Made by a program: the position numbers and the translations under genes. Under the pieces are notes generated by a model. That model made no database searches and was not told where the DNA came from. It was given only the letters and a program-made list of their open reading frames with translations. Shown piece after piece: positions 1 through 7,498 of a stretch of DNA of 25,799 nucleotides; within the stretch, counting starts at the first letter, position 1, and each line of letters opens with the position of its first letter. Source of the stretch: a virus; IMG/VR virus record IMGVR_UViG_3300028837_001425, positions 1 through 25,799 of that record. One strand, given 5' to 3'.

Positions 1-203
1 GTTCCTGTTCCGTCGGCAGAGATCTTGATTTTACCGTTAGCCGAAGCCTGAATGTAAATTCCGTCGTCATAGAATTCAATTTTCTGCGTGGATGCTAGGT
101 GAATCCCGATGTCACAATCCCCGATCGAGTTGCTATCACCATAACTAACGGTGATACCAGTCCAACTGGTATCAAATCTACCATCGCTCAGGGTGTTGAT
201 TAT
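1..203 (-). other. Partial coding-like segment of a virion/fibre-type protein, leaving the left edge
   Basis: The minus strand is open from 203 to the window edge. From about residue 10 it reads like a phage fibre or virion protein, with motifs such as IEFYDDGIYIQASANG followed by KIKISADGTG, a pattern I associate with beta-rich phage surface proteins. It has no ATG, GTG or TTG start after the in-frame stop at 204-206, so it is not a complete gene as it stands. It overlaps the first ~100 bases of the plus-strand gene, whose own first ~18 codons look less protein-like. The two readings meet at the dyad at 153-173. I infer a rearrangement or assembly join here; the segment is probably coding in its native context. 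Confidence 0.45.
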
Positions 204-1922
204 TCAGGCTTTGTAGTCGGTGTATGGGGAAGTGCGAGCTTGACATCCGATAGCGGGGGAACTTCCAAGAATGCTCTTGGAGGATGTTTTGAGATAAACT
301 TCACAGATACTTACGCTATGACAGGAATGGGATTAGCTGCGGGTGCGTATGTTGGAGCATACTCAGCTAAAGTTGGAACAGTCCCGAATAGCTGTCTCGT
401 CTTGGAAGCTATACCGTCAACCAGCGTAGATTTCACCGAAATGCCTATGCTAGTTATGATGGCTTCGGGAGATGGGACAAAGCCAACGTATCTCTTTGAG
501 ATAGGGCATAAGCAGGCTGCGAAGTATTTTACTCCTGGCGCAGGCGGGCTTCTCTATCATGAGACCATACAGATTAGAGTAAATACTGCTGCGGATTCTC
601 ACCTCGACAGATTTATCCCTATGTCAACCGAAGAAGGCACATACACGACTGCTTATCCGATAATATCTAGCTATTCGGCCGGATCTGCAGTGGCTGTCAC
701 CTCAACCGCTCCGACAACTGCTACCAATGCAATCTCGAGTGCAGTAAATATAACGGACGGTTGGGCGAGCGGAGAGATAAACGCTATCTATGGCAAGGTG
801 ACGATAACTCCCGCTGCTGGAGTGACATACAGTGCTGCTGGGGGTCATTTTGAGCTAGAGATGGTCGGGAACGCGACGAGTGGTCACGGTCTGCTGTGCG
901 GAGCGATGGTTAAATTCACTTCGGACTTAGAGCAACCTAATGCGATACTGTATCTGGAATCATATCCTACTGGATCCTGCGACCTATCCGAGACTCCCTT
1001 TATAACATTCTGTGACTATAAGTCAGGTAGCGGGGTTAAATCTAATACTCTATTCAGGATAGGGGATCCCATGATGGCGCAAGCTATCTCAACAGGAAGC
1101 GGCAAACTCTCTTACAATCAGACGCTTCGGTGCGCTCTTTATGATACCCCGATTTATCTCGTGACTTCAACTGAACAGGGCACCTACACGACTGCTTATC
1201 CGATAGAATCATCGAGTAGAAATGCTTTTAGTTCTGCTGCGATCTTTGTTCCATCTACCAGTGTTGGAACGGATTATGTTTTCGCAATGGGAACATACGG
1301 CACTCCACTTGATGTCACATATGCTTCTGGTGCTGGTGCTCAACATTTCCTCCCATTCCAGATGAATGTCACGCCCATAGGAGCAGACCCAGAATCTTCA
1401 AGCTCAACTAACTTGATGACTTGTGTGATTACTCACGACACTCTTGCTATGCCTCATGGACGACTAAAATGTACAGACTTCTACACCAACATATCAAAGA
1501 ATGTTTTGGATGCTTATGTCTATCAGGGCGAGCTTAATTTCTCTGATAGTTCTGCTTTCAATGAGGCTGCTGCTCTCGGTTTATGCGTGAATGCTAGTAG
1601 TGGAACAGTTGCTGGGAAACTTCGTGGCATAATTGTTCAAATGCAGGGGGCTTCTCAACCAACGGATACAATGGCTATTGAAATTAGAAACATCGGAAGC
1701 GGAGCAACCATTAAGGACGGAGTTATGATGAACGCTGCTGATACAATCACCAACGGCGTAAGAATGTGGGGAGATGTTACGAATGCCTTCGCTTTTGAGG
1801 CTGCTGATACTGGCCCTGTAATAACTGGTTGCGATAATGTTGATGACCGTGAAGGTTCAATAAAGATTACAGTTGCTGGGGTTGCGAAATATCTACACTA
1901 CTGGCCGAATGCAGCATCATAA
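99..1922 (+). CDS. Large repeated beta-structure virion protein (fibre/decoration-like), 5' end uncertain
   Basis: This 607-residue protein, if the GTG at 99 is used, is rich in Gly, Ser, Thr and Ala with alternating hydrophobic residues, as in phage fibre or decoration proteins. It contains tandem units of roughly 180 residues: TEEGTYTTAYPI near residue 180 recurs as TEQGTYTTAYPI near residue 361, encoded by nearly identical DNA at 636-662 and 1179-1205. A third, more divergent unit follows. The C-terminus (SIKITVAGVAKYLHYWP) resembles the surface-strand endings of other phage structural proteins. There is no convincing ribosome site before 99, and an in-frame TAG precedes it at 96-98, so the native N-terminus is probably missing or replaced. 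It lies first in the structural operon, where head proteins might be expected, so a capsid role cannot be excluded. No membrane segment or enzyme motif was seen. Confidence 0.7.
   Translation: MNPDVTIPDRVAITITNGDTSPTGIKSTIAQGVDYSGFVVGVWGSASLTSDSGGTSKNALGGCFEINFTDTYAMTGMGLAAGAYVGAYSAKVGTVPNSCLVLEAIPSTSVDFTEMPMLVMMASGDGTKPTYLFEIGHKQAAKYFTPGAGGLLYHETIQIRVNTAADSHLDRFIPMSTEEGTYTTAYPIISSYSAGSAVAVTSTAPTTATNAISSAVNITDGWASGEINAIYGKVTITPAAGVTYSAAGGHFELEMVGNATSGHGLLCGAMVKFTSDLEQPNAILYLESYPTGSCDLSETPFITFCDYKSGSGVKSNTLFRIGDPMMAQAISTGSGKLSYNQTLRCALYDTPIYLVTSTEQGTYTTAYPIESSSRNAFSSAAIFVPSTSVGTDYVFAMGTYGTPLDVTYASGAGAQHFLPFQMNVTPIGADPESSSSTNLMTCVITHDTLAMPHGRLKCTDFYTNISKNVLDAYVYQGELNFSDSSAFNEAAALGLCVNASSGTVAGKLRGIIVQMQGASQPTDTMAIEIRNIGSGATIKDGVMMNAADTITNGVRMWGDVTNAFAFEAADTGPVITGCDNVDDREGSIKITVAGVAKYLHYWPNAAS
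153..173. repeat. Perfect 9-bp inverted repeat with 3-bp centre
   Basis: The arms GATACCAGT (153-161) and ACTGGTATC (165-173) flank the centre CCA. The dyad sits exactly where the minus-strand coding-like segment meets the plus-strand gene. Because it is in register with both frames, it encodes D-T-S-P-T-G-I on plus and D-T-S-W-T-G-I on minus. A second, smaller dyad (ATCACC at 135-140, GGTGAT at 150-155) lies beside it. It could be a recombination crossover site, a fold-back point or chance. Confidence 0.6.
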
Positions 1923-1942
1923 TCACTAAGAATTAAAGGCTA

Positions 1943-1968
1943 GGGGCTGGCCCCTTCCAAACAGCCCC
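1943..1968 (+). terminator. GC-rich intergenic hairpin, possible attenuator
   Basis: GGGGCTG (1943-1949) pairs with CAGCCCC (1962-1968) around a 12-nt loop. An alternative shorter hairpin, GGGGC/GCCCC, overlaps the left arm. It falls in the gap between the fibre-like gene and the next gene. There is no run of T after it, so it is not a classical Rho-independent terminator; partial attenuation or RNA processing is equally possible. Confidence 0.35.
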
Positions 1969-1993
1969 ACACTAACCTAATAGGAGGTTACCA

Positions 1994-2434
1994 GTGAAAC
2001 TCACAACCATCGAGCGCCTCACTCTGCTCAACATTTTCCCGGCAGAGGACAACATCGTGACCATGCGGACCACTCGCAGCACCAGGGAGAAACTCAGCTT
2101 CTCGGACCAGGAACAGATCGACTTTGAGTTCGTCAATGTCTGGGAGTGCCCGGTCTGCAAGACCGAGGTTGATAAGCCGATTACCACTTTACTTCCTCCC
2201 CCCTGTCCCAACTGTGAGAAGAAATGTGAGAATTGCGGACACGTCATGGGGAAACCCACCCTCGTCAACACTGGCAAAATGAAATGGAAGACCAAGGATG
2301 TTAAGCCCAAAGATCTCAAATTCGGTGGCAAAGCTAAGGAGCTTATCCGCAGTGTTCTCACGAAACTCAGTACCGATAAGAAGATCACCGAAGCTCATAT
2401 CAGCTTGTACGACAAGTTCATAGGGAAGGACTAA
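1994..2434 (+). CDS. Small phage protein with a six-cysteine zinc-ribbon insertion
   Basis: This 146-residue protein starts at GTG behind a strong AGGAGG (1982-1987). The flanks (ERLTLLNIFPAEDNIVTMR near the N-terminus and LSTDKKITEAHISLYDKFI near the C-terminus) resemble a family of small phage proteins with an ExLTLLxILP start and an LTxxHxxLYxKF end that is common in tail gene clusters. Between them lies an insertion with Cys52, Cys55, Cys71, Cys74, Cys78 and Cys81, spaced as CxxC pairs, so it very probably binds zinc. It begins a closely spaced run of small genes leading to the connector genes. Function is unknown; a scaffold or assembly-chaperone role is possible from context only. Confidence 0.8.
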   Translation: MKLTTIERLTLLNIFPAEDNIVTMRTTRSTREKLSFSDQEQIDFEFVNVWECPVCKTEVDKPITTLLPPPCPNCEKKCENCGHVMGKPTLVNTGKMKWKTKDVKPKDLKFGGKAKELIRSVLTKLSTDKKITEAHISLYDKFIGKD

Positions 2435-2435
2435 C

Positions 2436-2747
2436 ATGGCTAAGAACTCCAAAGGCAAACTCACGGAAATCAAACTCGCAACGTACCGTACACTCGGGGG
2501 CTGGAAAGCCCTCGTTATCTGGTTGGCTGTCAATGATCCTAATAAGGGGGGGTATGCGATTCACCGACCAGGGGAGAAGGGAGAGAGCCCTCCAATTTAT
2601 CACGCAGCGGATGGCACGGCTCACGCAGCATTTCAGCAATCTGCCTGCGCACCACCGCGTTACGGTCTAGCTCTCCCCGCTGATTTAGTCGAAATAGCTA
2701 AGGAGGAATCAAGTGGCAAAGAAAACAAAAATCAAGAAACAGAATAA
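2436..2747 (+). CDS. Small hypothetical phage protein
   Basis: This 103-residue protein begins one base after the preceding stop codon, with GGAAGGA as ribosome site, and overlaps the start of the next gene by 35 bases. That packing argues for a real, translationally coupled gene. The N-terminal half (EIKLATYRTLGGWKALVIWL) is mildly hydrophobic but not a clear membrane helix. The centre is rich in Gly, Pro and His, and the C-terminus is charged. I do not recognise a family. The downstream ribosome site for the next gene lies inside its last codons, which explains the overlap. Confidence 0.65.
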   Translation: MAKNSKGKLTEIKLATYRTLGGWKALVIWLAVNDPNKGGYAIHRPGEKGESPPIYHAADGTAHAAFQQSACAPPRYGLALPADLVEIAKEESSGKENKNQETE

Positions 2748-3120
2748 GCCCACAGTTGGAGGACTCCAAAAGGGACCAGGCAAATGGATCCTGCTTTCCA
2801 TACACGATGCTGATAAAAAGATTGTCGGGCAACTGGATCTCGTTGGTAAGACTGTTTCCTTCCGGGGCCAGGCCGACAAAGCAGCTCGTGTTTTCTTCGA
2901 TACTTCCAAGATTTTCATTGATGGTTATATCGCCGAACGTCTTACCGAGCATATCCCTGATGAGGAGGAGACCATAGGTTATGAGCTCGACTCCTCTGTC
3001 TTCACCAAAGTTATCAGACAACTGGGGCTCAAGCCCGATGATGTTCTTTCCCATACTGAATACCCTGACCGCATTGTCATCGTTACCAAGAACGGCAAGA
3101 AGTTCAAAGTTCCAATTTAA
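2713..3120 (+). CDS. Small hypothetical protein with basic N-terminus
   Basis: This 135-residue protein starts at GTG, chosen because a perfect AGGAGG (2701-2706) lies seven bases upstream. The first 12 residues are strongly basic (MAKKTKIKKQNK). The rest alternates beta-type stretches (WILLSIHDADKKIVGQLDLV, TVSFRGQ, IVIVTKNGKKFKV) with an acidic helix near residues 78-90. This suggests a small alpha/beta or beta-barrel fold. It overlaps the previous gene and is followed 12 bases later by the next. I do not recognise the family; a virion or assembly role is inferred only from its position upstream of the connector gene. Confidence 0.7.
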   Translation: MAKKTKIKKQNKPTVGGLQKGPGKWILLSIHDADKKIVGQLDLVGKTVSFRGQADKAARVFFDTSKIFIDGYIAERLTEHIPDEEETIGYELDSSVFTKVIRQLGLKPDDVLSHTEYPDRIVIVTKNGKKFKVPI

Positions 3121-3132
3121 GGAGTTTAATCT

Positions 3133-3483
3133 ATGTCACAACGACAATGCACTACACATAAGCTCTTGGCTTCGGCCGAGCGCGTTGCAGGCACTTACAA
3201 TTCTGATCCCTGGCTAAAGGTAGGCTCATTCATAGAGGGTCTCCTGATGGTTAGCGTTACCGCAGCGAGTACTGGAACACCCACTCTCACTATCACGGTG
3301 CAGGTTTCCCCCGATGAGGGGACAACCGCTGTTACCCACACCACCCTAAGTGCGATCTCGGCTGTGGGCACCGTTGTGTCCAAACTGACTCACCTGGGCG
3401 AATGGATCCGAGTAAGCGCCGTAGTAGCTGGCACCAATACCCCCAAATTCACGTTCTCAATTCATCTCGCGGTGAAGAGCTAG
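3133..3483 (+). CDS. Small beta-sandwich virion protein
   Basis: This 116-residue protein follows AAGGAG at good spacing. After a short polar N-terminus it is a run of predicted beta-strands rich in Thr, Ser and Val (LLMVSVTAAS, TPTLTITVQVS, KLTHLGEWIRVSAVVAG, PKFTFSIHLAV). The ITVQVSPDEGTT and LGEWIRV...PKFTFS pattern matches a type of small phage protein seen between head and tail genes in many siphovirus clusters, probably an Ig-like or jelly-roll fold. Head decoration or neck protein is the best guess. It lies immediately before the connector gene. Confidence 0.75.
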   Translation: MSQRQCTTHKLLASAERVAGTYNSDPWLKVGSFIEGLLMVSVTAASTGTPTLTITVQVSPDEGTTAVTHTTLSAISAVGTVVSKLTHLGEWIRVSAVVAGTNTPKFTFSIHLAVKS

Positions 3484-3486
3484 GCC

Positions 3487-4176
3487 ATGTCAAAACTCTC
3501 GGATTATAATTCCAGGGTCGATGCCTTAGTCCAGGATGATGCTGGTTTCATCGAATCGGCTGAGATCGACGAGGCCATCACCATGGCCGTCAAACGCTAC
3601 TCGCTGCATCGCCCGCAGGAGAAAGCCCAGGAGTATGCAGGCGACGGCGGTTATGACTATGACCTTCCTAGCGATTGGGTCCAGGGATTCTCTCGCATTG
3701 TCTCCGTTGAGTACCCTTACGATGAACAGGATCCTAATTTTATTCCCAAAGAAGAGTGGACTATCTTCCTCAAACTCGTTGGGAGCACACAAACGCGTGT
3801 CCTTCGCTTCCTGACTACTTCACCCGCAGCAGCGGATTCCGTCCGCGTCGTCTACACCATCCCTCATCTCGTTGATGACTCATCCTCCACGGTCTATGCT
3901 AATGATTTCGAGGCTCTTTCCTCCCTCGCCGCCTCATACGTTTGCGGGATGTTATCCAGGAAGTTCCTCCAGACCTCGGATTCCACTATCGGAGCCGATG
4001 CAGTCTCCTACGCAGCCAAGTCCTCCGCGGCTGCTTCCCGCGCCAAGGAACTCCACCACTCATACCTCGATCACCTGGGCCTCGCTGAGACTCCAGCCAG
4101 CGGGGGCATAAAAGAATTTGATACCGGCTTTGTCTGGGGCTCAGAGCATTTAACACACAAAAGTTGGCAGAGATAG
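3487..4176 (+). CDS. Head-tail connector / adaptor protein (candidate)
   Basis: This 229-residue protein begins three bases after the preceding stop with only a weak ribosome site, suggesting coupled translation. The N-terminal part (DYNSRVDALVQDDAGFIESAE, then EIDEAITMAVKRYSLHRP) and the later YDLPSDWVQGFSRIVSVEYP are typical of phage adaptor proteins that bind under the portal. An alpha-helical, Ala-rich C-terminal half follows (FEALSSLAASYVCGMLSRKF, then SAAASRAKELHHSYL). It sits just before the HK97-gp10-like gene, the normal place for an adaptor. The family call rests on sequence pattern and gene order, not on a search. Confidence 0.7.
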   Translation: MSKLSDYNSRVDALVQDDAGFIESAEIDEAITMAVKRYSLHRPQEKAQEYAGDGGYDYDLPSDWVQGFSRIVSVEYPYDEQDPNFIPKEEWTIFLKLVGSTQTRVLRFLTTSPAAADSVRVVYTIPHLVDDSSSTVYANDFEALSSLAASYVCGMLSRKFLQTSDSTIGADAVSYAAKSSAAASRAKELHHSYLDHLGLAETPASGGIKEFDTGFVWGSEHLTHKSWQR

Positions 4177-4185
4177 GATTAAACA

Positions 4186-4800
4186 ATGGCATCAGATGAC
4201 ACAACCATCAAACTCGAATTCAAGGGGAAACTCTTGACCGATACTCTCGGGACAACTCAGATTTTCCACGACGAGTATCTCAACGGCTTTGAAAATTCAT
4301 TGAAAACTCTGCGGGATTATATTCGTGCACGCTGTCCTATCGGAGTTTCCGGTCGTCTTCGCAGTTCCGTCAACTATCGTGCAGAGGAACTCACTCCTCG
4401 GGGTCGTTTCGGTTTCCCAACTGGTCCGCTCGAATTCGAGGGCGAGGTCTACGCCCGCTCCGAAGCGGAATACCATTTCGGCATCTTTCCTACCCCGTGG
4501 TCGGCCATTTGTCCCTACTCCAGAGCGGTCGAAATTGGGACTCGCCCTCATTTTCCACCTATGATTCTACTTCGCGACTGGGCTTCCCGTGTTCTCTTTC
4601 TAGCTCGTCCAGCGGCCACCCTCGCAGCCTATTTCATCGGCCGTTCGATCTCCAAGCATGGCACCCGCGGTCGCTTTATGTTCCGAGATGGACTTACACA
4701 ATTTGAATCCGAGAAAGTTTTTGAAAATAATATGGAAAAAGCGGTAGCCATAGCTACCCAAAAAACCGCGGTAGAGACTCCGTGGTGGGCTGCCTTCTAA
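4186..4800 (+). CDS. HK97 gp10-like head-tail joining / neck protein
   Basis: This 204-residue protein carries the hallmarks of the HK97-gp10-like family: a helical start (LKTLRDYIRARCPIGVSGRLRSS), where CPxxSGxLRxS leads into a beta region, and a Tyr-x-x-x-V-E-I-G-T-x-P-H-F-x-P signature (YSRAVEIGTRPHFPP near residue 115). These proteins occupy the neck between connector and tail. At 204 residues it is longer than many members; the extension is an Ala-rich helix and an aromatic tail (ETPWWAAF). It is followed by the tail-terminator candidate, as in many siphoviruses. Confidence 0.78.
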   Translation: MASDDTTIKLEFKGKLLTDTLGTTQIFHDEYLNGFENSLKTLRDYIRARCPIGVSGRLRSSVNYRAEELTPRGRFGFPTGPLEFEGEVYARSEAEYHFGIFPTPWSAICPYSRAVEIGTRPHFPPMILLRDWASRVLFLARPAATLAAYFIGRSISKHGTRGRFMFRDGLTQFESEKVFENNMEKAVAIATQKTAVETPWWAAF

Positions 4801-4892
4801 ATGTTACTATCTCACGCACACACTTTACCACTGCCTTCACCCAACATCCAAATTTCGGCACTCTATGGCGTTATTTTCGGGGGAGATGCAGT

Positions 4893-5342
4893 ATGAGTTA
4901 TTCTACGATTTTAGCCCAGATCTTATCGACTCTCCAGGGCGTTACCGGCATCGGCACCAAAGTCTACGATTATGAGCGCTATGCCGCAACCTGGAAAGAG
5001 TATCTCGACCTCTTCAAAGCGAATGACCTTATCAAAGGTTGGACGATCACTCGTATTGCCACTCCCGAGGAAACAAAAAATGTCACTACCAATCTACGCA
5101 CTCATGTTTTCGTCATTCGCGGTTTCTACTCTCTTGATGATTCCGCAGCTACGGAGAAAACGTTCCAGGTTCTTATCGAGAGCATCTGCACGGCTTTCAG
5201 AGAGGACCCAACTCTCAGCGGCGTCGCCTTCGATTCCGGCCCCGTGCAAGTGGACACCGTTGGCCCAGTCATGTTCGGCCAGGTTCTTTGCCACCACTGT
5301 GAACTCAGATTACCAGCTCAGGAGGAAGAACAGTGGCGCTAG
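4893..5342 (+). CDS. Tail terminator / tail completion protein (candidate)
   Basis: I place the start at ATG 4893 because GGGGGAG lies just upstream and the 37 residues available further upstream overlap the previous gene and look non-coding. That gives 149 residues. The N-terminus (SYSTILAQILSTLQGVTGIGTKVYDYERY) and the centre (TNLRTHVFVIRGFYSLDDSA) fit small tail terminator proteins that cap the tail tube and bind the head. The C-terminal half predicts alternating helix and strand. Its position between the gp10-like gene and the tail tube gene supports the call. No enzyme motif was seen. Confidence 0.65.
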   Translation: MSYSTILAQILSTLQGVTGIGTKVYDYERYAATWKEYLDLFKANDLIKGWTITRIATPEETKNVTTNLRTHVFVIRGFYSLDDSAATEKTFQVLIESICTAFREDPTLSGVAFDSGPVQVDTVGPVMFGQVLCHHCELRLPAQEEEQWR

Positions 5343-5373
5343 TCATTCCTATTCTATCTACCGGAGGTTTCTG

Positions 5374-5592
5374 ATGAGTTCCAACTCTTTCAAGAATCCA
5401 GTGGTCGCGACTCTGTGTGTCGCTTTCGTCGCTTTCTGCATCGCCATCGGCAGCTACTCGACCTACGCTTACCGCACTTCGATGGAGAATCGCGAGCGCA
5501 TCGCTGTTCTCGAATCCACACAGCGAATCATGCTACAGAAATTAAATGAGATCTCACTCGATGTTAAAACTCTTTTGTCCTCAAGGAGATAA
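5374..5592 (+). CDS. Small single-pass membrane protein with coiled-coil tail
   Basis: This 72-residue protein starts at ATG 5374 behind GGAGG (5363-5367). The same frame is open further upstream, but that part is a shadow of the tail terminator gene. Residues about 9-28 (VVATLCVAFVAFCIAIGSYS) form one strong membrane helix. A heptad-like amphipathic helix follows (RERIAVLESTQRIMLQKLNEI). This layout resembles small phage membrane proteins such as XhlA-like or inner-spanin-like proteins, though the order differs from XhlA. Its place between the tail terminator and tail tube genes is unusual for a lysis gene. Function unknown. Confidence 0.7.
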   Translation: MSSNSFKNPVVATLCVAFVAFCIAIGSYSTYAYRTSMENRERIAVLESTQRIMLQKLNEISLDVKTLLSSRR

Positions 5593-5594
5593 TA

Positions 5595-7019
5595 ATGGCA
5601 GGCTCAGGTAAGCAATCTCATCTCGGCATAGCCAAAGAAGTCATCTGGGGCGAGGCTGTAGCTGCCACAGATCATCTCAAATACTCCTCAGAGAAACTTA
5701 TTTTCGACCCAGAGGAGTTAGTCGCCTCCTCCATACCATCTTTACGCGATGAGCCCGACAGCTACGAGGGCTTAAATAACATCGGTGGCCCATCGGTTCA
5801 CGAAGTTCATCCCGATGGTCTCGGCTACATTCTCCGTTCCTGGTTCGGTAAATGCCTTACTACTAATCCTACCGGCACGGTCTTCAAGCATGTGTTTACC
5901 CCAGGTTTGGATAAGGAAGCATCCGGGACCGCGAATTCCGGCACCTCCACCACGTTAATAGACGCAGCTCTCGTCGCTACGGACGACATGTATAACGGCT
6001 GCTGGCTTCATATTATCTCCGGCACTAATTCAGGTGAGTGGCGCATTATTACCGATTCTGTGGCATCTTCCAACCAACTCACGGTAGCCCCCGCTTTTAC
6101 CGCGGCTATCAACAATACTTCTGTTTTCGAGATTCGTAATGGTCCGAAGGATTGTATTCTACCACCTTACACCCTGGAAGCTCATCGAGATCTTGCTAAA
6201 GCCTTTCAATTCAAAGGCTGTGTACCCAATACGCTTTCCTTCGCCATCAGCACCGTGGCTAAGATCCTCATGCTCACCGCTGACTGGATCGCCAAGGACG
6301 TCGCGCTCGTCGATCCCACGTCTCCGGATCCTGAGGATACTGAACCATTTCGCTGGAACCAGGCAATACTACTCATCGGCCGTGATTATTCTAGCACCGT
6401 GGATATAGATGGCAATACCAATACTACTACCAAGATTTATGACGTTGCTGCTTCCTACACCATTGACGCCCTCATCGGCAAATATATTCGCATGACCTCC
6501 GGGACCTGCATCGACCAAATCCGTAAGATTACGGATAACACGGCTACAACTATTACCTTCTCACCGGCTATGTCCGCAGCTCCCTCAAACGCCGATACGT
6601 ATGAGGTTTGGACTGAGGACGGCACGATGGAGACACTCGCCCTCGCTATTTCCAATGGTCTCCTGGCTGTGCCGTTACTGAATAATTCTAAATGCATCGC
6701 TAAAATAGTCGGCGATGTCTTCAGGCTCGGCACCATCGCAGCAACTTTCCACGTTGAGAATCGCACTAATTGGGAAACCTATTTCAAAGACTGGACGACA
6801 CGCCCCTGGTTCCTACTCTTCCGGGGTGCTTCCCGTACCAGCACCGCATTCTATTACGAGTTACAGTTTCATCTACCGAAGGTGCTTTTTACCGCTTACC
6901 CCCTTGGCACCGATGGCCCCGGCCAACTCACAGTCGGAGCCACCGGGAAAGTTAAGTACGATTCAACTTCGGAGTATCTCGCTAAATGCGTGCTCTTTAA
7001 CGCTAAATCTAGTTATTAA
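5595..7019 (+). CDS. Major tail tube protein with two inserted beta domains
   Basis: This 474-residue protein starts just after the previous gene behind AAGGAG. The core resembles siphovirus tail tube proteins: a start like HLGIAKEVIWGEAVAATDHLKY, then SEKLIFDPEELVASSI, a HPDGLGYILRSWFG block, and later KGCVPNTLSFAISTVAKILM. The family is usually about 200-330 residues. The excess comes from two insertions, near residues 108-181 and 266-340, that share one pattern: Thr-rich lead, LIDAALVATDDMYNG or IYDVAASYTIDALIG, ISGTNSGEWRIITD or TSGTCIDQIRKITD, then a VAPAF or FSPAM strand and a closing VFEI or YEVW. They look like copies of one domain placed on surface loops. The tube would polymerise into the tail shaft around the tape measure. 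Confidence 0.8.
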   Translation: MAGSGKQSHLGIAKEVIWGEAVAATDHLKYSSEKLIFDPEELVASSIPSLRDEPDSYEGLNNIGGPSVHEVHPDGLGYILRSWFGKCLTTNPTGTVFKHVFTPGLDKEASGTANSGTSTTLIDAALVATDDMYNGCWLHIISGTNSGEWRIITDSVASSNQLTVAPAFTAAINNTSVFEIRNGPKDCILPPYTLEAHRDLAKAFQFKGCVPNTLSFAISTVAKILMLTADWIAKDVALVDPTSPDPEDTEPFRWNQAILLIGRDYSSTVDIDGNTNTTTKIYDVAASYTIDALIGKYIRMTSGTCIDQIRKITDNTATTITFSPAMSAAPSNADTYEVWTEDGTMETLALAISNGLLAVPLLNNSKCIAKIVGDVFRLGTIAATFHVENRTNWETYFKDWTTRPWFLLFRGASRTSTAFYYELQFHLPKVLFTAYPLGTDGPGQLTVGATGKVKYDSTSEYLAKCVLFNAKSSY

Positions 7020-7091
7020 GCCGCGGGGAAGGATGGCGATTCACAAGAAGCCTCTCGCTAACAACCTTCTCCGCTTTATTATGAGGTTACT

Positions 7092-7487
7092 ATGTCTCTG
7101 ATCTCGTTATCACTCATCCTGAAGGACATTATCTCCCGCATCGCCAACGCTGCTGCTTCGTTCTTCCAGAAGCTCTTTGACCTCGCTCTACTGTTTATTT
7201 CTCTTTACCGGGGAATTGCTGCTCTTTTCCTTACCTCATCTCAGAAACTACGTTTCCTTATCACGAAGTACGCTTCCCAACAGGTCTCACGCTTTACCGA
7301 ACACACCACCATCGCTCAAGCAGCGCTCCCCGATCTCCTTTCGCCGGAGACAACTACGGATGTTATTCGTGATCTTACTAGCATTACATCGCAAGCCCAG
7401 GCTGCACGCATCGGCGTTCTCGGTCTAGTCGCTCGCATCGCTAGAATGCGCAGCCGCACGATTATTAAATACATCTACGTTGATTAA
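7092..7487 (+). CDS. Short tape-measure-like / tail assembly protein, paralogue of next gene
   Basis: This 131-residue, largely hydrophobic helical protein starts at ATG 7092 after GAGG. Its N-terminus (SLSLILKDIISRIANAAASF) parallels that of the next gene (LAVTIMLKDLFSAALKTVATA). Its end (TIIKYIYVD) parallels that gene's KTITITTIYVYK, a strand often seen in tape measure proteins. I infer that the two genes are related, one perhaps a truncated copy. It occupies the position where tail assembly chaperones are normally encoded, but I see no chaperone signature and no obvious slippery frameshift site. It is not clearly secreted. Confidence 0.65.
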   Translation: MSLISLSLILKDIISRIANAAASFFQKLFDLALLFISLYRGIAALFLTSSQKLRFLITKYASQQVSRFTEHTTIAQAALPDLLSPETTTDVIRDLTSITSQAQAARIGVLGLVARIARMRSRTIIKYIYVD

Positions 7488-7498
7488 CGAGGTTTAAT

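Noticed and set aside
1994-2388. A 138-residue minus-strand frame (1972-2388) opposite the zinc-ribbon gene
   Set aside because: The plus-strand frame has a strong ribosome site, a zinc-binding pattern and operon context; the antisense frame looks like its shadow.
7034-7102. A 22-codon frame between the tail tube and the next gene
   Set aside because: GGGGAAGG lies too close to the ATG, the frame overlaps the next start, and the peptide shows no recognisable pattern.
7092-7487. A programmed frameshift for a tail assembly chaperone pair between tail tube and tape measure
   Set aside because: I saw no convincing slippery heptamer, and the 131-residue product resembles the tape-measure-like protein more than a chaperone.
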